This document shows positions 38,581 through 50,205 of a DNA stretch of 64,000 bases, in pieces. The notes below the pieces were generated by a model. That model saw only the letters and a list, made by a program, of their open reading frames with translations, was not told where the DNA came from and did not search any database. The stretch's first letter is position 1; each line of letters begins with the position of its first letter. The position numbers and the translations under genes are program-made. The stretch comes from Phymatolithon calcareum (taxonomy: Eukaryota; Rhodophyta; Florideophyceae; Hapalidiales): positions 1,798,001 through 1,862,000 of the forward strand of contig OZ345372.1 in assembly GCA_977006965.1 (NCBI GenBank). The letters run 5' to 3'.

Positions 38581-39599
38581 GCTTGGATTGAATTGCTAAC
38601 GGTTTATGGAGTACCGTTTTGGTCGTTGTGGCGAACAAAATTAGGTGGGGAATTGGTGGACGAAAGGTATTGCAAGGTTATTCGAGGAAAAATAGAAACC
38701 ATGCATTTTAGCAGGCATGTACCAATTTTCAGCTATTCTATGTCCTCTAAAGGTCGCAATAATCCCTGTAAACAAAAGTTTCGTTGCGGAACACAGTAGA
38801 AGCACCAGATGAAAATGCTGGAGACACCACTTTCGAAGAAACGCCGGGCTCTCCTTTTCAAGAAGCGAGTGGACATCTCAACTTCCCATATTCCGCACTG
38901 CGTTTCCGTCTTCGTCAATGTACCCACACTGCAGGAAGTCTCGCCCGTTTGATTGTTTACACACTTTCATAAACGGAAACATTCACACTGTTGCAGTATT
39001 CCCTCATCAATGACAACGTGCAGTCGACTGGTACTCGTTAATCCGTGCCACAGGACATATTTTATGCAGACTCTTTCCTTATCCTTTCAACTGCCTTAGC
39101 TCAATGTGCTCCTTGTCAAACAAAATTGATATTGCGATCTAATGGTGTGCCGTGTTTTGGGCATACTGCCGAACAAATTCTGTCTTCCGTCTTTGGGGAC
39201 TCAAAAAGTTCCCCTATTGTGTCCGGTAGCTTGTCGCACATAGCTTTTGCTTACGCTTCTGCACTTCGTGAGTGCAGTAGCCACTCGAAGCTGAAACTTG
39301 GAGTAGAAGCAAAGTAGGCAGCGACAAGGTTGCCTTTTTCTTCTCGAATTTCTGGGAATGTAGGGCAAAATTTTCACGACTGTGCCTCCTGGTGGGAAAA
39401 TTGTTGTCAAACTCCAAGGAAGCGCACGATTTGAGCGGACGCGGATTGGATCCCTGTTCGTGCAAAAGTCACAACTTCAACAAGATCGGGGATGAGATCG
39501 ATTGCGATGATGTTGCCGTTAAGCGTATAGGAGCCTGCCTTACAATATTGCCACCACGACCTTTACTTGCAGAACCCCGGTCAAAAAGAGTAAACCAGC
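38581..39599. other. Intergenic, possible last exon of the DnaJ-type gene; otherwise repeat-like
   Basis: It contains the candidate exon at 38997-39041. Near 39420-39470 the sequence resembles the tRNA-derived or LINE-flanking DNA found elsewhere in eukaryotes (a degenerate B-box-like ggattggatccctg), but nothing firm. No other gene seen. Confidence 0.4.
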
Positions 39600-40140
39600 A
39601 ATGGAATTGGCGTCGAGGGATTGTGCTTGTGCTTCTCGTCATCCTTTTTGTTGAGAGATCAAAAACTGGTGGAGTTGAGAGTTATGACTCTGCGAAGCCC
39701 ATGACAGTACTGTCATACGAGGTTCACATAGAGTGTGTTTGGATACCGAGTCACTGCGGCGTCCCAAAGAATAACGCCGCAGATGAGCTCGCGTGGCGAG
39801 GAATTTTGGAATCGAGTCTGGTGTCTCGTCAACCGATACTTATCACTTTGGAAGCGGCAAGATCCATTATCAAACCGCCCTGCAGAAGCAAAGTAGTGAC
39901 CCTATCTACGCACCCGAAAGATCCACACATCTCACAGAGACGTGCAGAGGTGGTACTTCACCAGGTCATAGTGAATTGCTGTCCGATTATGGTACGACCC
40001 AATGTGAAAGGTGTGCCCGTATGTCGTCAAGGAGACAGTAGAGCACCTCATCCTACACTCTTCTGGTCGGGCTGCCTCTCGATGGCAACTGATCAGAAGA
40101 GTGCGTGGCAAAACGCTAGTACGCAACCTGTGGTATAGTG
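39600..40140 (+). mobile_element. LINE relic: RNase H C-terminal part and zinc-knuckle tail
   Basis: The frame contains ECVWIPSHCGVPKNNAADEL, the last conserved block of non-LTR retrotransposon RNase H (W-[IV]-P-x-H-x-G ... N..AD.LA). After a frame change, CPYVVKETVEHLILHSSGR follows, the zinc-knuckle-like tail also found at 24784-24990. No endonuclease or reverse transcriptase is preserved. A truncated or decayed copy. Confidence 0.75.
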
Positions 40141-40810
40141 CTAAAACTTCCTTCAGGCACCTGTGCGCATAATTCGGTATGAAACAAGTAGGAATGTCGA
40201 GGTCACCGGTTCGAGTCCTGTCACTAGCAAGAATTGAATTACGTTCCGCGAAGGGCACACGGATGTCGCCGTGTAGTGGTGTGCTGCAGTACTCGCGGGA
40301 AGCAGATAAGAGAGTTACCAGAATGAATCTCGTCTTGGAATATCTTAGGGGCCCCCTAGATGTAACTAAATGTGTAGTCAGATATCATGCAATAAAAGAA
40401 AGAAAGAAGGAAAACGCTAGAAGATTTGTGCAGGTTGAGACCCGTCTAGATATTCCAATTTTCGAACAATGAGAAGTTGCTCTAGTGTCAGTTCTGGCGT
40501 TAAATTAACGCGCTCTGCAATAAAGAAATAAAGGCTCGGGCTCTATTTCTGAACCAGTATCTCAAAAATTATGCGCTGCGACTCGGAGATTTTTCCCTCG
40601 GTTCGAGCTTCAGGATCGCTCCAACTGTAGTACACCACGAGATTGTACACAGCAATTAGGTTGTGATCCCCTACAATAGCTTGTTTGTAATCTGCCAGCC
40701 TCAAGTATATCTAGATTGATGCCATTTTGTAAACTCGTAAGCCACTGCGAGATGAATTATTCCAGCTCCGCTTCCTGCTTCAACAGCATTTTTCAGATAA
40801 GAAATGCATG

Positions 40811-41191
40811 CATCGTTTCCAGTAGTTTTTTATTCATTTTTTAAAGCCCCACAGTCATACGAATATAAGGGCAAGGCTTCCTTAGGTGCTACCCTCACTA
40901 GGGCGGCTCTAGTAGTAGAGCCGCTCTACTCTTATGCCTGGTATTCTATCTGAGCCCCTACTATGTACTCGATTGTTTTTGATAACTCTTCCTAACAGTT
41001 TTTGAAGCGTCGCTTCTTCATTCTACATACTCTCGATGATGCTTTTGCTGAAGAGCAAAAGGTTATCTAGTGCCTTCTCGGTTGCCACTCTGTCTTCTTC
41101 CGTGAGTTCATAGACTTATAACTTGCGATCCAGGGTCTCCATGTACTGTCTGACTTTGCTTCCGAATCTGTCCGCCATCGTTTCCAGTAGT
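40811..41191 (-). mobile_element. Retroposed insertion with a 16-bp target-site duplication
   Basis: The 16-mer catcgtttccagtagt occurs at 40811-40826 and again at 41176-41191, exactly at the point where homology to the Sel1 gene is interrupted. The inserted 349 bp starts on the plus strand with a T-rich stretch (ttttttattcattttttaaa), i.e. an A-rich tail at the 3' end on the minus strand. Read on the minus strand, a protein-like frame starts MADRFGSKVRQYMETLD and continues with in-frame stops through helical sequence (TEEDRVATEKALDNLLLF). Together this is the signature of LINE-mediated insertion of a truncated element or a processed transcript. Confidence 0.8.
40903..40924. repeat. Hairpin, 9-bp arms, 4-nt loop, inside the insertion
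   Basis: gcggctcta (40903-40911) pairs with tagagccgc (40916-40924). Confidence 0.75.
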
Positions 41192-44100
41192 ACCACACTT
41201 CAGAACATCCATGTTACATAGGGCTTCAATGATTTCATATCGAATGGCAGACGAATATCTTTCCTTGGTCACCGATGTATTCTTGCTTTCTTTATTGCAG
41301 GCTCTCGAGCAACATTAAGGATATTCCACAACTACGGGGCCTCTAAATGTGCCCGAACTAGATTCATTTTGGGTTATCACTTGGCTGCTTCCCACGAGTA
41401 CTGGGGAACATCACTACACGGTGAAATCCGTGTGCCCGTGGCAGAATGTAATTCAATTCTTGCTGAGTTCATTGCTACTCTGTTTCAGGGCGTCATCTGC
41501 TTCGCCTTCTTCCATAGCATGATGTCCTTCTGCATTAAGAGTTCCCATGACTGTACTCTGTTGGACAATGTCCATTGAGCCGTTCAGAGTGCTAAGTAAT
41601 TCAGCATACTCCTGTGCAGAGTCTTGATAATAGGACGAACCACATTTGCCATCGGCCATATTCCGTATCTCAAATTGGGCAATCCGCGGCATAAATGGAG
41701 GCCATCCCGACCAATACCTTAGTCCGTACTCTTTGTCCAGCTTTTCTGGGACAATATGCTCCACAGGTGAACAAATATCTGAATGATTAGCTTCTGTTCG
41801 AAGCAGCTCTTGATGCGACGATCGTTGAGTAAGTCGCCAATCCTTTTGGGCAGAAAGCCTTCCCATGAATGCATCTTTCCATTCTTGCCATTTGAAAACG
41901 TGCGACTGTGGACTAAAGATTACCGACACTGTTTCAGATTCTTGGTCACATGTGAGTAATATATGGAGTTCCTGGGGACCTGCTACTGGGTTCACTGTGA
42001 TGCCATCTTCAAATTCGACTGTGTGGTCGCCATGACTTGACCTTGAGAAAGCTTCTTCATTCTCTGTCGTCTCTACTTTCAAAGACGGAAATCCAAGAAT
42101 GAATAGCATAATCAGGAACAGTGATTGGCGTATATCTCCGCCTTCCCGTGCGACCTCATCTCCAACCTTCCACTGTAAATGCGCCTGAACTTCCCAAATA
42201 AGCCTCATATACAAACTTTGCATTTCACCTTCATATCCATGAACTTTCCGTATTTTCGAAACTTCAGAGCAGAGCTGTTTGCTGCACACGAACCTGATAC
42301 CGACTGGTGCAATACTTGTATTCCACCCGGCTGCTTCAGCATGATTCTCGGTAACCCAAGACGCCAATATACTTCGCACAGTCTCTGCCACACATCCAAT
42401 GAAGCGAGGGGTATCGTAAATGGTGCTTTCCGCTTTAGGCACCAATTCACTTTGCAGTCGCCTCATTTCAAGATTATATTGATTCTCAAACACCATTGTT
42501 GTGGGCTCAAGTTCTCCAACTTGAGATGTTGCCTCGCATTCTTCCACATACGCATCAAGCGTATTTCCGAACTCCAACGCGAGAAAATTATCCACATGAA
42601 TGCTCGTTTGAAGCAGTAGACACTTGGAATTATTGTCCCACAGAGAAGGAGACAATAGCTCTTTTCGTACCGGTATGGATTTAAAAAACTTGCTGTAGTC
42701 TTCACCAGCGTCGTAGCCAAGCTGATACATCAGATTATCCATGCTTGGGTCTTCACGTTCCAAGCGCATGGGTGAGTTATTGTCCTCGAGAACACTGCCG
42801 TCTCCTTTTGCGAGCTCGACGCTCTCCATGAGAGCCGAAAAATAAGCTAGCTGAATATCTGTGATATTTTCAACAGCAGATCGCTCTTCCTCATCGAGCT
42901 CGTTCAAAGACGACTTATGCCAATCATCTTTTGCTGCGTCTCTGATAGTCGCCTCTTGCATCCAAAAGCGAAGCGGCGTGCCGATGTCGCCGTTCATTTT
43001 GAAAGGAAGCATGCAGCGTGGTGTGATCCCGATGTGTGCTTGAAGGTAATCTACATCGCCCTTGCTGTATTTGTGATACGGCGATAGTAGAGTCACGAAC
43101 CTCTGAGTGGATCCATTGCCTTCCACAGATCCTTGAGTTGTGTGTGCAGATACGAGAACACCAAGTTTCTGGGATGTCTCCACTTTGATTTGTTTGAAAG
43201 ACGTTTGAGACTGAGTTAAATGGAAGCGTAAACCTTTGGTGTCGACGAGCCATCGATGCCCAAATCTTGCCAGGAATGATACAAGCCATCGCACAGAGCA
43301 CTCTTCCGGTTTTATAGACTTCAGACAAGATGCCACGAACCTTGCCATAGCGGTGTGTCTTTCCTGATCGTTGCGACCAACACGTGAGAAAAGTGTGGGT
43401 CGTACGGGAAGCTCTGTGTTTGAAAATTCGTTGTCGATGAGTGTGCAATTCACGACCATGTGATAGTCCACAGTCCTCTCGATCTCCTCCAATGACAGGT
43501 CATGTTCAGCACCTTCACTCTCCATGTTCCCCATTGCCCAATTGTAATGTAGTTCGATGTTCTTCTTCATGCCCTTGCAAAAAACACGGGTATTGCGGAT
43601 AGCCCAGAAAAGAGAGCGCATACTAGTCTTCAAGACACCAAAAAGACGAAAGAGATATGTCCGATTTTCCACGATTGCAGAATCAGGAAATGTAGAAGAA
43701 AACGACTGTTGTTCTGTCAAGCGATGAGAAAGTCCTCGATCCGTATCAGAACCAGGGGGTGCAGAATATGAAACCATATCGTGAGATACCCGAGGTTGAA
43801 TTTCGTCGACTGTGCGGTCACGAAGCGCAGAAGAAGAAGAATTCAGTTGAACTGAAGCAGATGAAGGGGATACAGGTTGTGTCCCGGACAATGACCAGTT
43901 GGACACGAAGAAAAAACTGGTCTTCAAGTTGTCGATCAAGCGGACTAGAGGGCGTTTCCACTTTGCGCGGTTGGTCTTCATTTTCCTAAGCAACACCTGG
44001 ACATCGTAAGAATATCTATATTTAGGAACCCCATATCCCAGATTATGAAGACATCTGAGTGCATAAATATTCCAGTTCTTGAATTCGTACAGTAGAATCA

Positions 44101-44799
44101 GTCCCCATATTGTTCTCAAGACGTGGATACTGTTGAATCCTGCGACCGCGATTGCCGCCGCTGCTTCCTTGTAGTCCTTGTGTTGCATTTGGACAACGAT
44201 GTAAAAGATAATACATCCCAAAGAAGGCAATGAGATGAACAACTGCATCATTCCATTGCGACGGGTGTCACGGATGGTGCGCCACTTGTCGGTGATGAAG
44301 TCCAGGGCGTAAATGACTGCGAGCGGAATGAAGGCGACGGCGTACGTGGAGAAGATGAGTCGCGGGTCGTCCGCGAAAGACGGAACATCGTTGCTGCAGT
44401 TGCAGTTGGACATCGCACTGAGTCTCCGCGGGTGAGTCTGAGCTTGTTACGTTGAGTGCTGCACCGCAGTGCGTAGGTTGACTGTTGCCTTCCCCCGTTC
44501 CGTCGATCTCCCCCACTGATGCACGTTCAGTACGCTCAAACGGCGATGACGATTGCTGTGCTCGTCCAATTTCTCTGCGATAGTGTTTATACTGTACACA
44601 GTATATGAAATTTCAATCCAAAGAGCGTCGGAAATCGTCATCATGACGGTTTCCCCTTCTCCACGCATCTATGATAACTTGCAATACTGAACTGAAATGC
44701 AGCCGGTGGAACTCTTTCAATCCATTGCCCAGGAAGGAAACTTTGACGTATTCAAATAGATCACCCAGAAGATGAGTCCCCGCGTTGCAGCGACGAGGG

Positions 44800-45545
44800 C
44801 ATTGAGATCGATTGCCCGAGTGCGGAATGCGCGAACAGTTTGACGACCACAGGTCTTCGCGCTCAACCTTCGGCAGCGAAAGCAGAAAGCAGTACGCGCT
44901 CAGCAGAGAGCTGCGCCGTGAAACCGACAGCTGTGTCGCATGAAGCGCGTCACTCCTGTCGCTCAGGAGGTGCCGCGGAGTCTTGTACGAGGTATCATCC
45001 GGCAACGTGCCGGGCGATGCTGCTAGCGCGGTACTGAGTGCAGTTCGCGCGTTGAACGCTGATGCATCCTGGGTGCTGCCCGAGGGCCTATCACGCTTTA
45101 CGCGGCTGCCCGGGGCAGAGGACGCCGCCCTAAAGGCGTTGTTACTTTGTGCGGCACACGCGCCGGGAGCATGGGAAGCGGTTTTATTTGGGGAATTCCG
45201 GTGCTTTTCCCGCGATTCACTCAATTCGTTGCGGATGCGTTTTATCAGAACATGCTCTGGAAAATGATGTTCAGCTCACAAAGTAGCTCGTCGCTATGAA
45301 TCTCCTGTTATTCCACATATCACTCATCGGTGGCACCTGCATCGGTTGTCCGCTCACTCGTCTCCCGCAGTGACCGTGCGAGAAAAGTCGCTACCGAGCG
45401 GAATCGGTTTTTCGCAAAGGTGTCGATGTCGACACGGTTGCATTTGCCAAAGGCTGTTCTCGCGCTAGTTGCCACGGCGCTTGCGCTTGGTGTTCGCCCG
45501 CATGGTGCATTTGAAAACTCACGAGTTCTCTCTTTGTTGACGTAA
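44800..45545 (+). pseudogene. GC-rich decayed coding sequence, unrecognised
   Basis: In shifting plus-strand frames the DNA reads as helical, protein-like sequence: ALSRELRRETDSC, AVLSAVRALNADASWVLPEG, ALKALLLCAAHAPGAWEAVL, then after a frame change FVADAFYQNMLWKMMF, then VVRSLVSRSDRARKVATERN. Stops and frameshifts separate the pieces. The GC content is higher than in the adjacent Sel1 copies. No family recognised. The minus-strand frame across it is less protein-like. Confidence 0.35.
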
Positions 45546-47784
45546 ATCGGTTCCGCCGCAGTCAGGACCTTTTTCATTCCAGGGTGTGCGCAATCCGTTT
45601 GCTCGTAAATACGCTTGACGTAATCAACAAGTATCACAACATCGACCTCGTCTGCTGGTGAATTGTGCGCTTCGATTGAGAAGAGTCCTGAATCGGCAAG
45701 GTTGACTGCGTGGATGGTGCGAGTGCTTTCGAGGGAGAACTTGCTATACCGTTGGCGAGGTAAGCTCAAAAATTATGCGCTGCGACTCGGAGATGTTTCC
45801 CTCCGTTCGAGCTTCAGGGTCGCCCCACATGTATAATACCGCGAGATTGTACACGGAAACTAGGTTGTTATCCACTGCAATAGCTTGTTGTAAGGTATCT
45901 CAGCCTCAAGTACATCTCGATTGACGCCATTTCCATGGAAGTAGCACTGGAATGAATAATCTCGCAGTTGCTTATGAGCTTGGGCAAGCTCATAGGCCAC
46001 TGCGAGATTGTTCATTCCGGTGCTATTTCCCTCTTCAACGGCATTTACCGGCGCGATATGCAAGCATCTCCTCCCGTGGTACTGATGCGCGTCAATGCTT
46101 CTCATGTTAATGGCAGCTGAATACATTTCGTCGGCCGCCAAAGCAATCGTTGAAACACCTCGAGGTCGCTTATGGTAGAGTGAGTATTCCTAGGTGGTTG
46201 GAACACTTGGGAGATAGGTAAACAAGTCCTTTGTAGCATGACATGGCTTCTTTTTCATGTTTTCCCATCCCAAAAACACGCTCATGTGCATTGACTTCAT
46301 TCGCTCCTTCCTTGACCGTTGATTGCTTCACGAAAAGCTATCTGAGCTTTGCCGCAGTATATTCTTATCGTCGTCTTCTTGAGTTCTGCGTCGCATTCTG
46401 TAGAGAACTCTTACTCGAGCAAGTATCAGTTGTTTGATGCAAAGCAATCGTTATGATCAAAAGTAAAGATCCAAACTTTCACGCGCACGATGCATTTTGT
46501 CGCAAGTTGCTGCCCTACTGGAATCTGAGATTCTTGGAACAGACTTTGGTGCGCCATGGCGAGATAAAATAAAATCTGGGAAGGTGATAATCAGCTCGCA
46601 TCCAAAAATCACTCTCATCGATCGTTCTGTTAGGTTCTTCGATCTCGCTTCGATCGAAGAAGAAGTGTAGATTTCCATTTAAAAGTTACCAACGCGTCTG
46701 CAGACACTTAGGGCAACTTTGCGAGTGCCATGCGAGCATAGCAAGGGTCTGACTTGATTTTCGACTACTGCAGTGGGTGCGACACCATCTGGTGGGGCAC
46801 CAAAACCTAGCTCTGGATCAGGTTCGCTTCGATCAAGAAGATTCTTGAAATGGAATTTCAGATGCGTCTGCAAAGCAACTACTTGCTTGCCACACAAAGG
46901 GCTTCGCCTCGAGATAATATCAAAAGCGTCTTTCAGCGCTTCTCTATTGCCACGTTCACGAATACAACGTCCAAATAGTTTTATGGCGTTATTCGCATGG
47001 CCTTCTTCCATACCACGCTGTCTGTCTGAGTAAAGAGTTGTCACGTCTGTTCTCTGTCCAGTACCGCTTTCAGAAGTCCAATGCACTCATTAAACTTTCG
47101 TACGAAACCTTCGGAAGTGTACAAACTGTACTCGTACCCAAGCAAATTCCGTACCTCAAATTGGAAAACCTGCGACTCAAATGGTGGTCACCCCGACCCA
47201 TACCTTAATCCGCAGTCTTCACCAAGTTTTTTGGAGCGATGTATTCCACAGGAGACCAAATATCTGAATGATTCGCTTCTGTTCCAAGCAGCTCATTGTC
47301 CGATGATAGTCGAGTCAATCGCCAATGCTTTTGCACATCAAACCTTTCCATGAATGCATCTTTCCATTCCTGCCAATTAAAAACCGGGGACTCTGGAAGG
47401 AATACTGCTGAAATGTTGCGGAGCCATGGCCACATGTGACGAATATTCTGAGTTTCTGGGGACCTGCTACTGGGCTCACTGTGATACTACTTTCAATTCG
47501 ATTTTGCGGTCTCCATGGCTTGAGCCAGAGAAAGTTCCTTCATTCTCTGTTGTCTCCAGTCTCAAAGCTGGAAGCCCAAGAAGGAATAGCATGGTCAGGA
47601 AAGGTGACTGCCGTACATCTCCGGCTTTCCGATCAACCTCCTTCCACTGCAAATATGCCTGAACGTCCCAAACAAGCCTAATATTCAAACTTCGCATATT
47701 TTGTGTCAAAGTATCGTCCACTTGCCGTTCACTGTGTGTTAGTCTGGTAACTAACTGTTCACTGTGTATTCGCTTGCATGTCAC
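45540..47784 (-). pseudogene. Third Sel1-family copy, fragmented and rearranged
   Basis: Minus-strand pieces align with the intact gene at 1018-5376. 47784-47476 corresponds to the LLWEVQAHLHWK region; 47435-47205 to SPVFNWQEWKDAFM; 47086-46679 to QRTDVTTIYTDG through the KVLLNQS region; 46050-45770 to the Sel1 tail (MNNLAVAYEL, NGVNRDVLEAE, VYNLAVLYMWGDPE). The segment like DYFGRVYEQT..KKVL appears at about 45680-45540, after the tail, whereas in the intact gene it precedes it, so the copy is scrambled as well as frameshifted. The N-terminal third is missing. Confidence 0.8.
45937..46030. repeat. 94-bp inverted duplication of Sel1 coding sequence
   Basis: Arms 45937-45982 and 45985-46030 are reverse complements at 41 of 46 positions, with 2 nt between them. 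Each arm encodes the same peptide (STGMNNLAVAYEL), one on the plus and one on the minus strand. The palindrome therefore arose by copying a piece of the gene in inverted orientation next to itself. Confidence 0.9.
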
Positions 47785-47813
47785 TGTTAGTCATCAAGTG
47801 AACCCAAATTGAC

Positions 47814-47867
47814 AACGGCCGACACTACTGTAGTCTAATAATAATTATTAGACTAGTGTCGGCCGTT
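47814..47867. repeat. Compound hairpin, 14-bp outer and 10-bp inner perfect arms
   Basis: aacggccgacacta (47814-47827) pairs with 47854-47867. Inside, gtctaataat (47833-47842) pairs with attattagac (47844-47853). A 5-nt bulge separates the two stems on the left side. It marks the left (5') limit of the third Sel1 copy. Confidence 0.92.
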
Positions 47868-48021
47868 ACTTCATCGGCAGTGCACCACCACGGCATACTT
47901 TCTGTAGTTTGACTACTTACGCAAGCTAGCTCTCTCCGGCAGAGGGAACTCCGGCATGAACTAAGCAAAAACTAAAGACACAATCATCGTTTTCCGCCAA
48001 CTTATGATGTAAAAACAGTTC

Positions 48022-48065
48022 TGCGTTTTCCGTAATTAAATTTTTTTTTAATTTCGGAAAACGCA
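48022..48065. repeat. Hairpin, 19-bp arms with one mismatch
   Basis: 48022-48040 (tgcgttttccgtaattaaa) pairs with 48047-48065. The loop is a T run. It lies 155 bp from the hairpin at 47814-47867. Confidence 0.85.
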
Positions 48066-48489
48066 AAACAGAGTTGTTTGCTATATATTGCAAGAGAAAA
48101 GGACGAACGGCCACAAAGCAAGAAAGCCCAATATTCCGGCGCGGACGATTAGGCCGCGCCAGCGCAAGTGCCCTTGCCGATGAGGCTCTTAACTCAAAAA
48201 ACAAAGTTATGGTACTGTGCGAGTGCTTGAGCCCACCAATTACAGTACTTGTCCCATATTGAGGCCTTCAGCGTATACAGTATTGACATCTCGTTAAATG
48301 CAGGCGGATCAAAACCACCGCGATGGAAACTGTACAGTAGTTTCGATCAACGCCCACCCTCCATAGCGACACCGCGAAGACATTCGGTCTTTGTGCGGGT
48401 CTCTGGATGGGTGAAATGCTAAGTCCCGCTGTATGTGACAGAGAGGCACGCACTGGGATGCGCCAATTCTTTCAGCGGCTGTGAATATT

Positions 48490-49332
48490 TTTCGCGCAAC
48501 TCGCCTGTGCCCGTCTCCCGCTGACGCCGCTCCGCGGAACGGTGCTCTGTGCGCACGTCTGGATCTGGGTGTAGTGCTACCGTTCTATGCGTCTCACAGA
48601 GATGTGGCAAATCTATTGGAACCATAGAACACCGCTTGCGAGACTCCGCCATACCTCCGGAGCGACGGAGGCAACTCGTGTCACACGACGCAGCAATCTG
48701 TTGTCGCTGTGAAGCGCTCTGCTTCGTGGACAATGCTTCTTGCTTACGGTGCCGAAGGATGAGCGCATGGTGCTTTCGTTATTAAAGATGTACGCGCAGT
48801 CCGCACACAAGCTTTTGTCGTGCCACTCCATCGCCCTCAATGCGATGGCGGACTCTTTCTCACAGCGAGTATTACGATTCGCTCGCGCTCGACCTGGGAT
48901 GTGGAGAGTGCGCGTTCGTGCTGTTTGGGGGCGGTTGCACTCGATCCGTGCTGCAGCAGCGCAGTACCAGACGGCTTTGGAGCCGGGGCCACACCCCTCA
49001 CCTTCCGTTTTGAGGTAATTGCTCTAGCGCAGTGGCATCCCAGCCCCGCAGACTGTGAGTTCGGTTTACAGCGCGCAATTCGCCGCGCGTTGGTCGAGGC
49101 CACTCACCCCGCGCAGAAAGTGGTCGGTGCTTTTGAGCGAGTCGTCTACGAGGGACTAAGGAAGCATGGACGGTTCGCGCTAACTTTTGTAGCGGATGCG
49201 GGGCGTCGCCGAAAGTCTGGGAAGCGTGGTGGAAAAGTCAGCAACTGTGGAGGTCGCGAGGGCGTTGGCGTGGCGGCCAGGATAGAACTTCATGAACTTA
49301 GAGAACGAGGCGCGCGTGCAGATGAGCAATGA
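48490..49332 (+). pseudogene. GC-rich decayed coding sequence with a Cys cluster, unrecognised
   Basis: The first part of the plus strand reads ICCRCEALCFVDNASCLRC, a possible zinc-binding cluster. In the next frame KDERMVLSLLKMYAQSAHKL and SFSQRVLRFARARPGMW follow. Then FRFEVIALAQWHPSPADCEF and AIRRALVEATHPAQKVVGAF lead to a stop at 49332. The changes of frame suggest a decayed gene or element. Composition is similar to 44800-45545, on the other side of the third Sel1 copy, so the two may be parts of one sequence split by it. No family recognised. Confidence 0.35.
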
Positions 49333-50205
49333 GGACGCTGCGGTGGTGTCAAGACTGGCGGTAAGGAATAAAACAATTTCTGCAATCGGTGTCAGCAATG
49401 ATTACGCAATCACGGCGAACTTGATAGAAATATACATGAGGTGCCGACCGCGCCCGCTCTTGCGATAGTTCATCGCTTTAATAATCGATGAACCCAATCA
49501 CAACAAGCGGTGCTCAAGCATAGTATCGCTGTGAGGTGCATCATCGGAGGTGACCGGTATCTATCAAATTGTGCTCCAATTCTATTTTTGAGTTCTTCAT
49601 TGCAATGAAAACAAAACCCGGAGTCTTTACATGTGGACGGCGTTTCGAATAAATATATTCCTCTCCGGTTTAAAAATAGCTTCAACCGATTACACTGCTC
49701 CGTAATCGAAACCACAAACTAAAGAGTTTCTACTCAAAGCAGCGTTTGCCGATTCACGAGCTCACGCTTGGTATCGAACGTTTTGACATTGCCTTCGTAA
49801 ACGGCTTCCTTAACTTTCAAGGATGGTTCGGAATGCAACAAACTTGGCCAAATGACACAGACTGGGCACAGAAAAAGCTCTGGGGGAGCTCTTGACATTC
49901 AGCAGGACCCTCATATAGTGCATTTTGAACGAAGAAGGCCTTCTCCTGGTTGAAGAGGAAGATTTTCTTTCGACCTGCGCAGTGTTTTACGGTTGCGGGT
50001 CCGTCTTGCTGTGCTCTGAAAGACCTGAGCTACAAAACTGTAGATGTGATGAAAAATATGCAAAATTCCATCATAGGATACAACCTGGGATTATAGTACT
50101 GTAATGAAAGATGCTTGTATGGCATAGCGCATCGGCTCCATCGCCCTTGCGCCGCTGTGGAGGCAGCTACAGTAGTCTCGTGCAATCAGCAATTATCCGA
50201 ACCCC
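49333..50205. other. Intergenic, repeat fragment, no gene seen
   Basis: Near 49535-49560 the sequence repeats a segment found near 380-400. The promoter region of the Rab3GAP gene must lie toward 50205. No other supported feature. Confidence 0.45.

Larger units (their letters stand above)
40545..44413 (-). pseudogene. Second Sel1-family paralogue, truncated and split by an insertion
   Basis: The minus-strand frame 44413-41453 (986 codons) is collinear with residues 1 to about 1000 of the intact gene at 1018-5376: the same CNCSND..SFADDP start, three N-terminal hydrophobic segments and the NWQEWKDAFMGR-type block. It then stops after EEGEADDALK. The remaining C-terminal part is present but broken. 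A stretch equivalent to ALCNMGVLKC lies near 41240-41192. It is interrupted by a 365-bp insertion (40827-41191). After this, the Sel1 tail (ISYLKNAVEAG, HLAVAYE, then frameshifted pieces up to ISESQRIIF) resumes at about 40826-40545. The N-terminal 986 codons could still be translated as a truncated protein, but loss of the Sel1 tail argues for a pseudogene. Its 5' leader is also similar to that of the intact copy. Confidence 0.8.

Noticed and set aside
40115-40228. Possible tRNA gene: GCTAGTA/CACTAGC end pairing and a B-box-like ggttcgagtcc at 40209
   Set aside because: The A-box-like and B-box-like segments are too far apart, the T stem has a mismatch, no anticodon arm fits, and the left part overlaps the LINE reading frame. 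At most a tRNA-derived SINE trace.
44613-45224. 203-codon minus-strand frame upstream of the second Sel1 copy
   Set aside because: Low-complexity Ser/Arg/Ala composition; the plus strand over most of it reads more like protein. Not supported as a gene.
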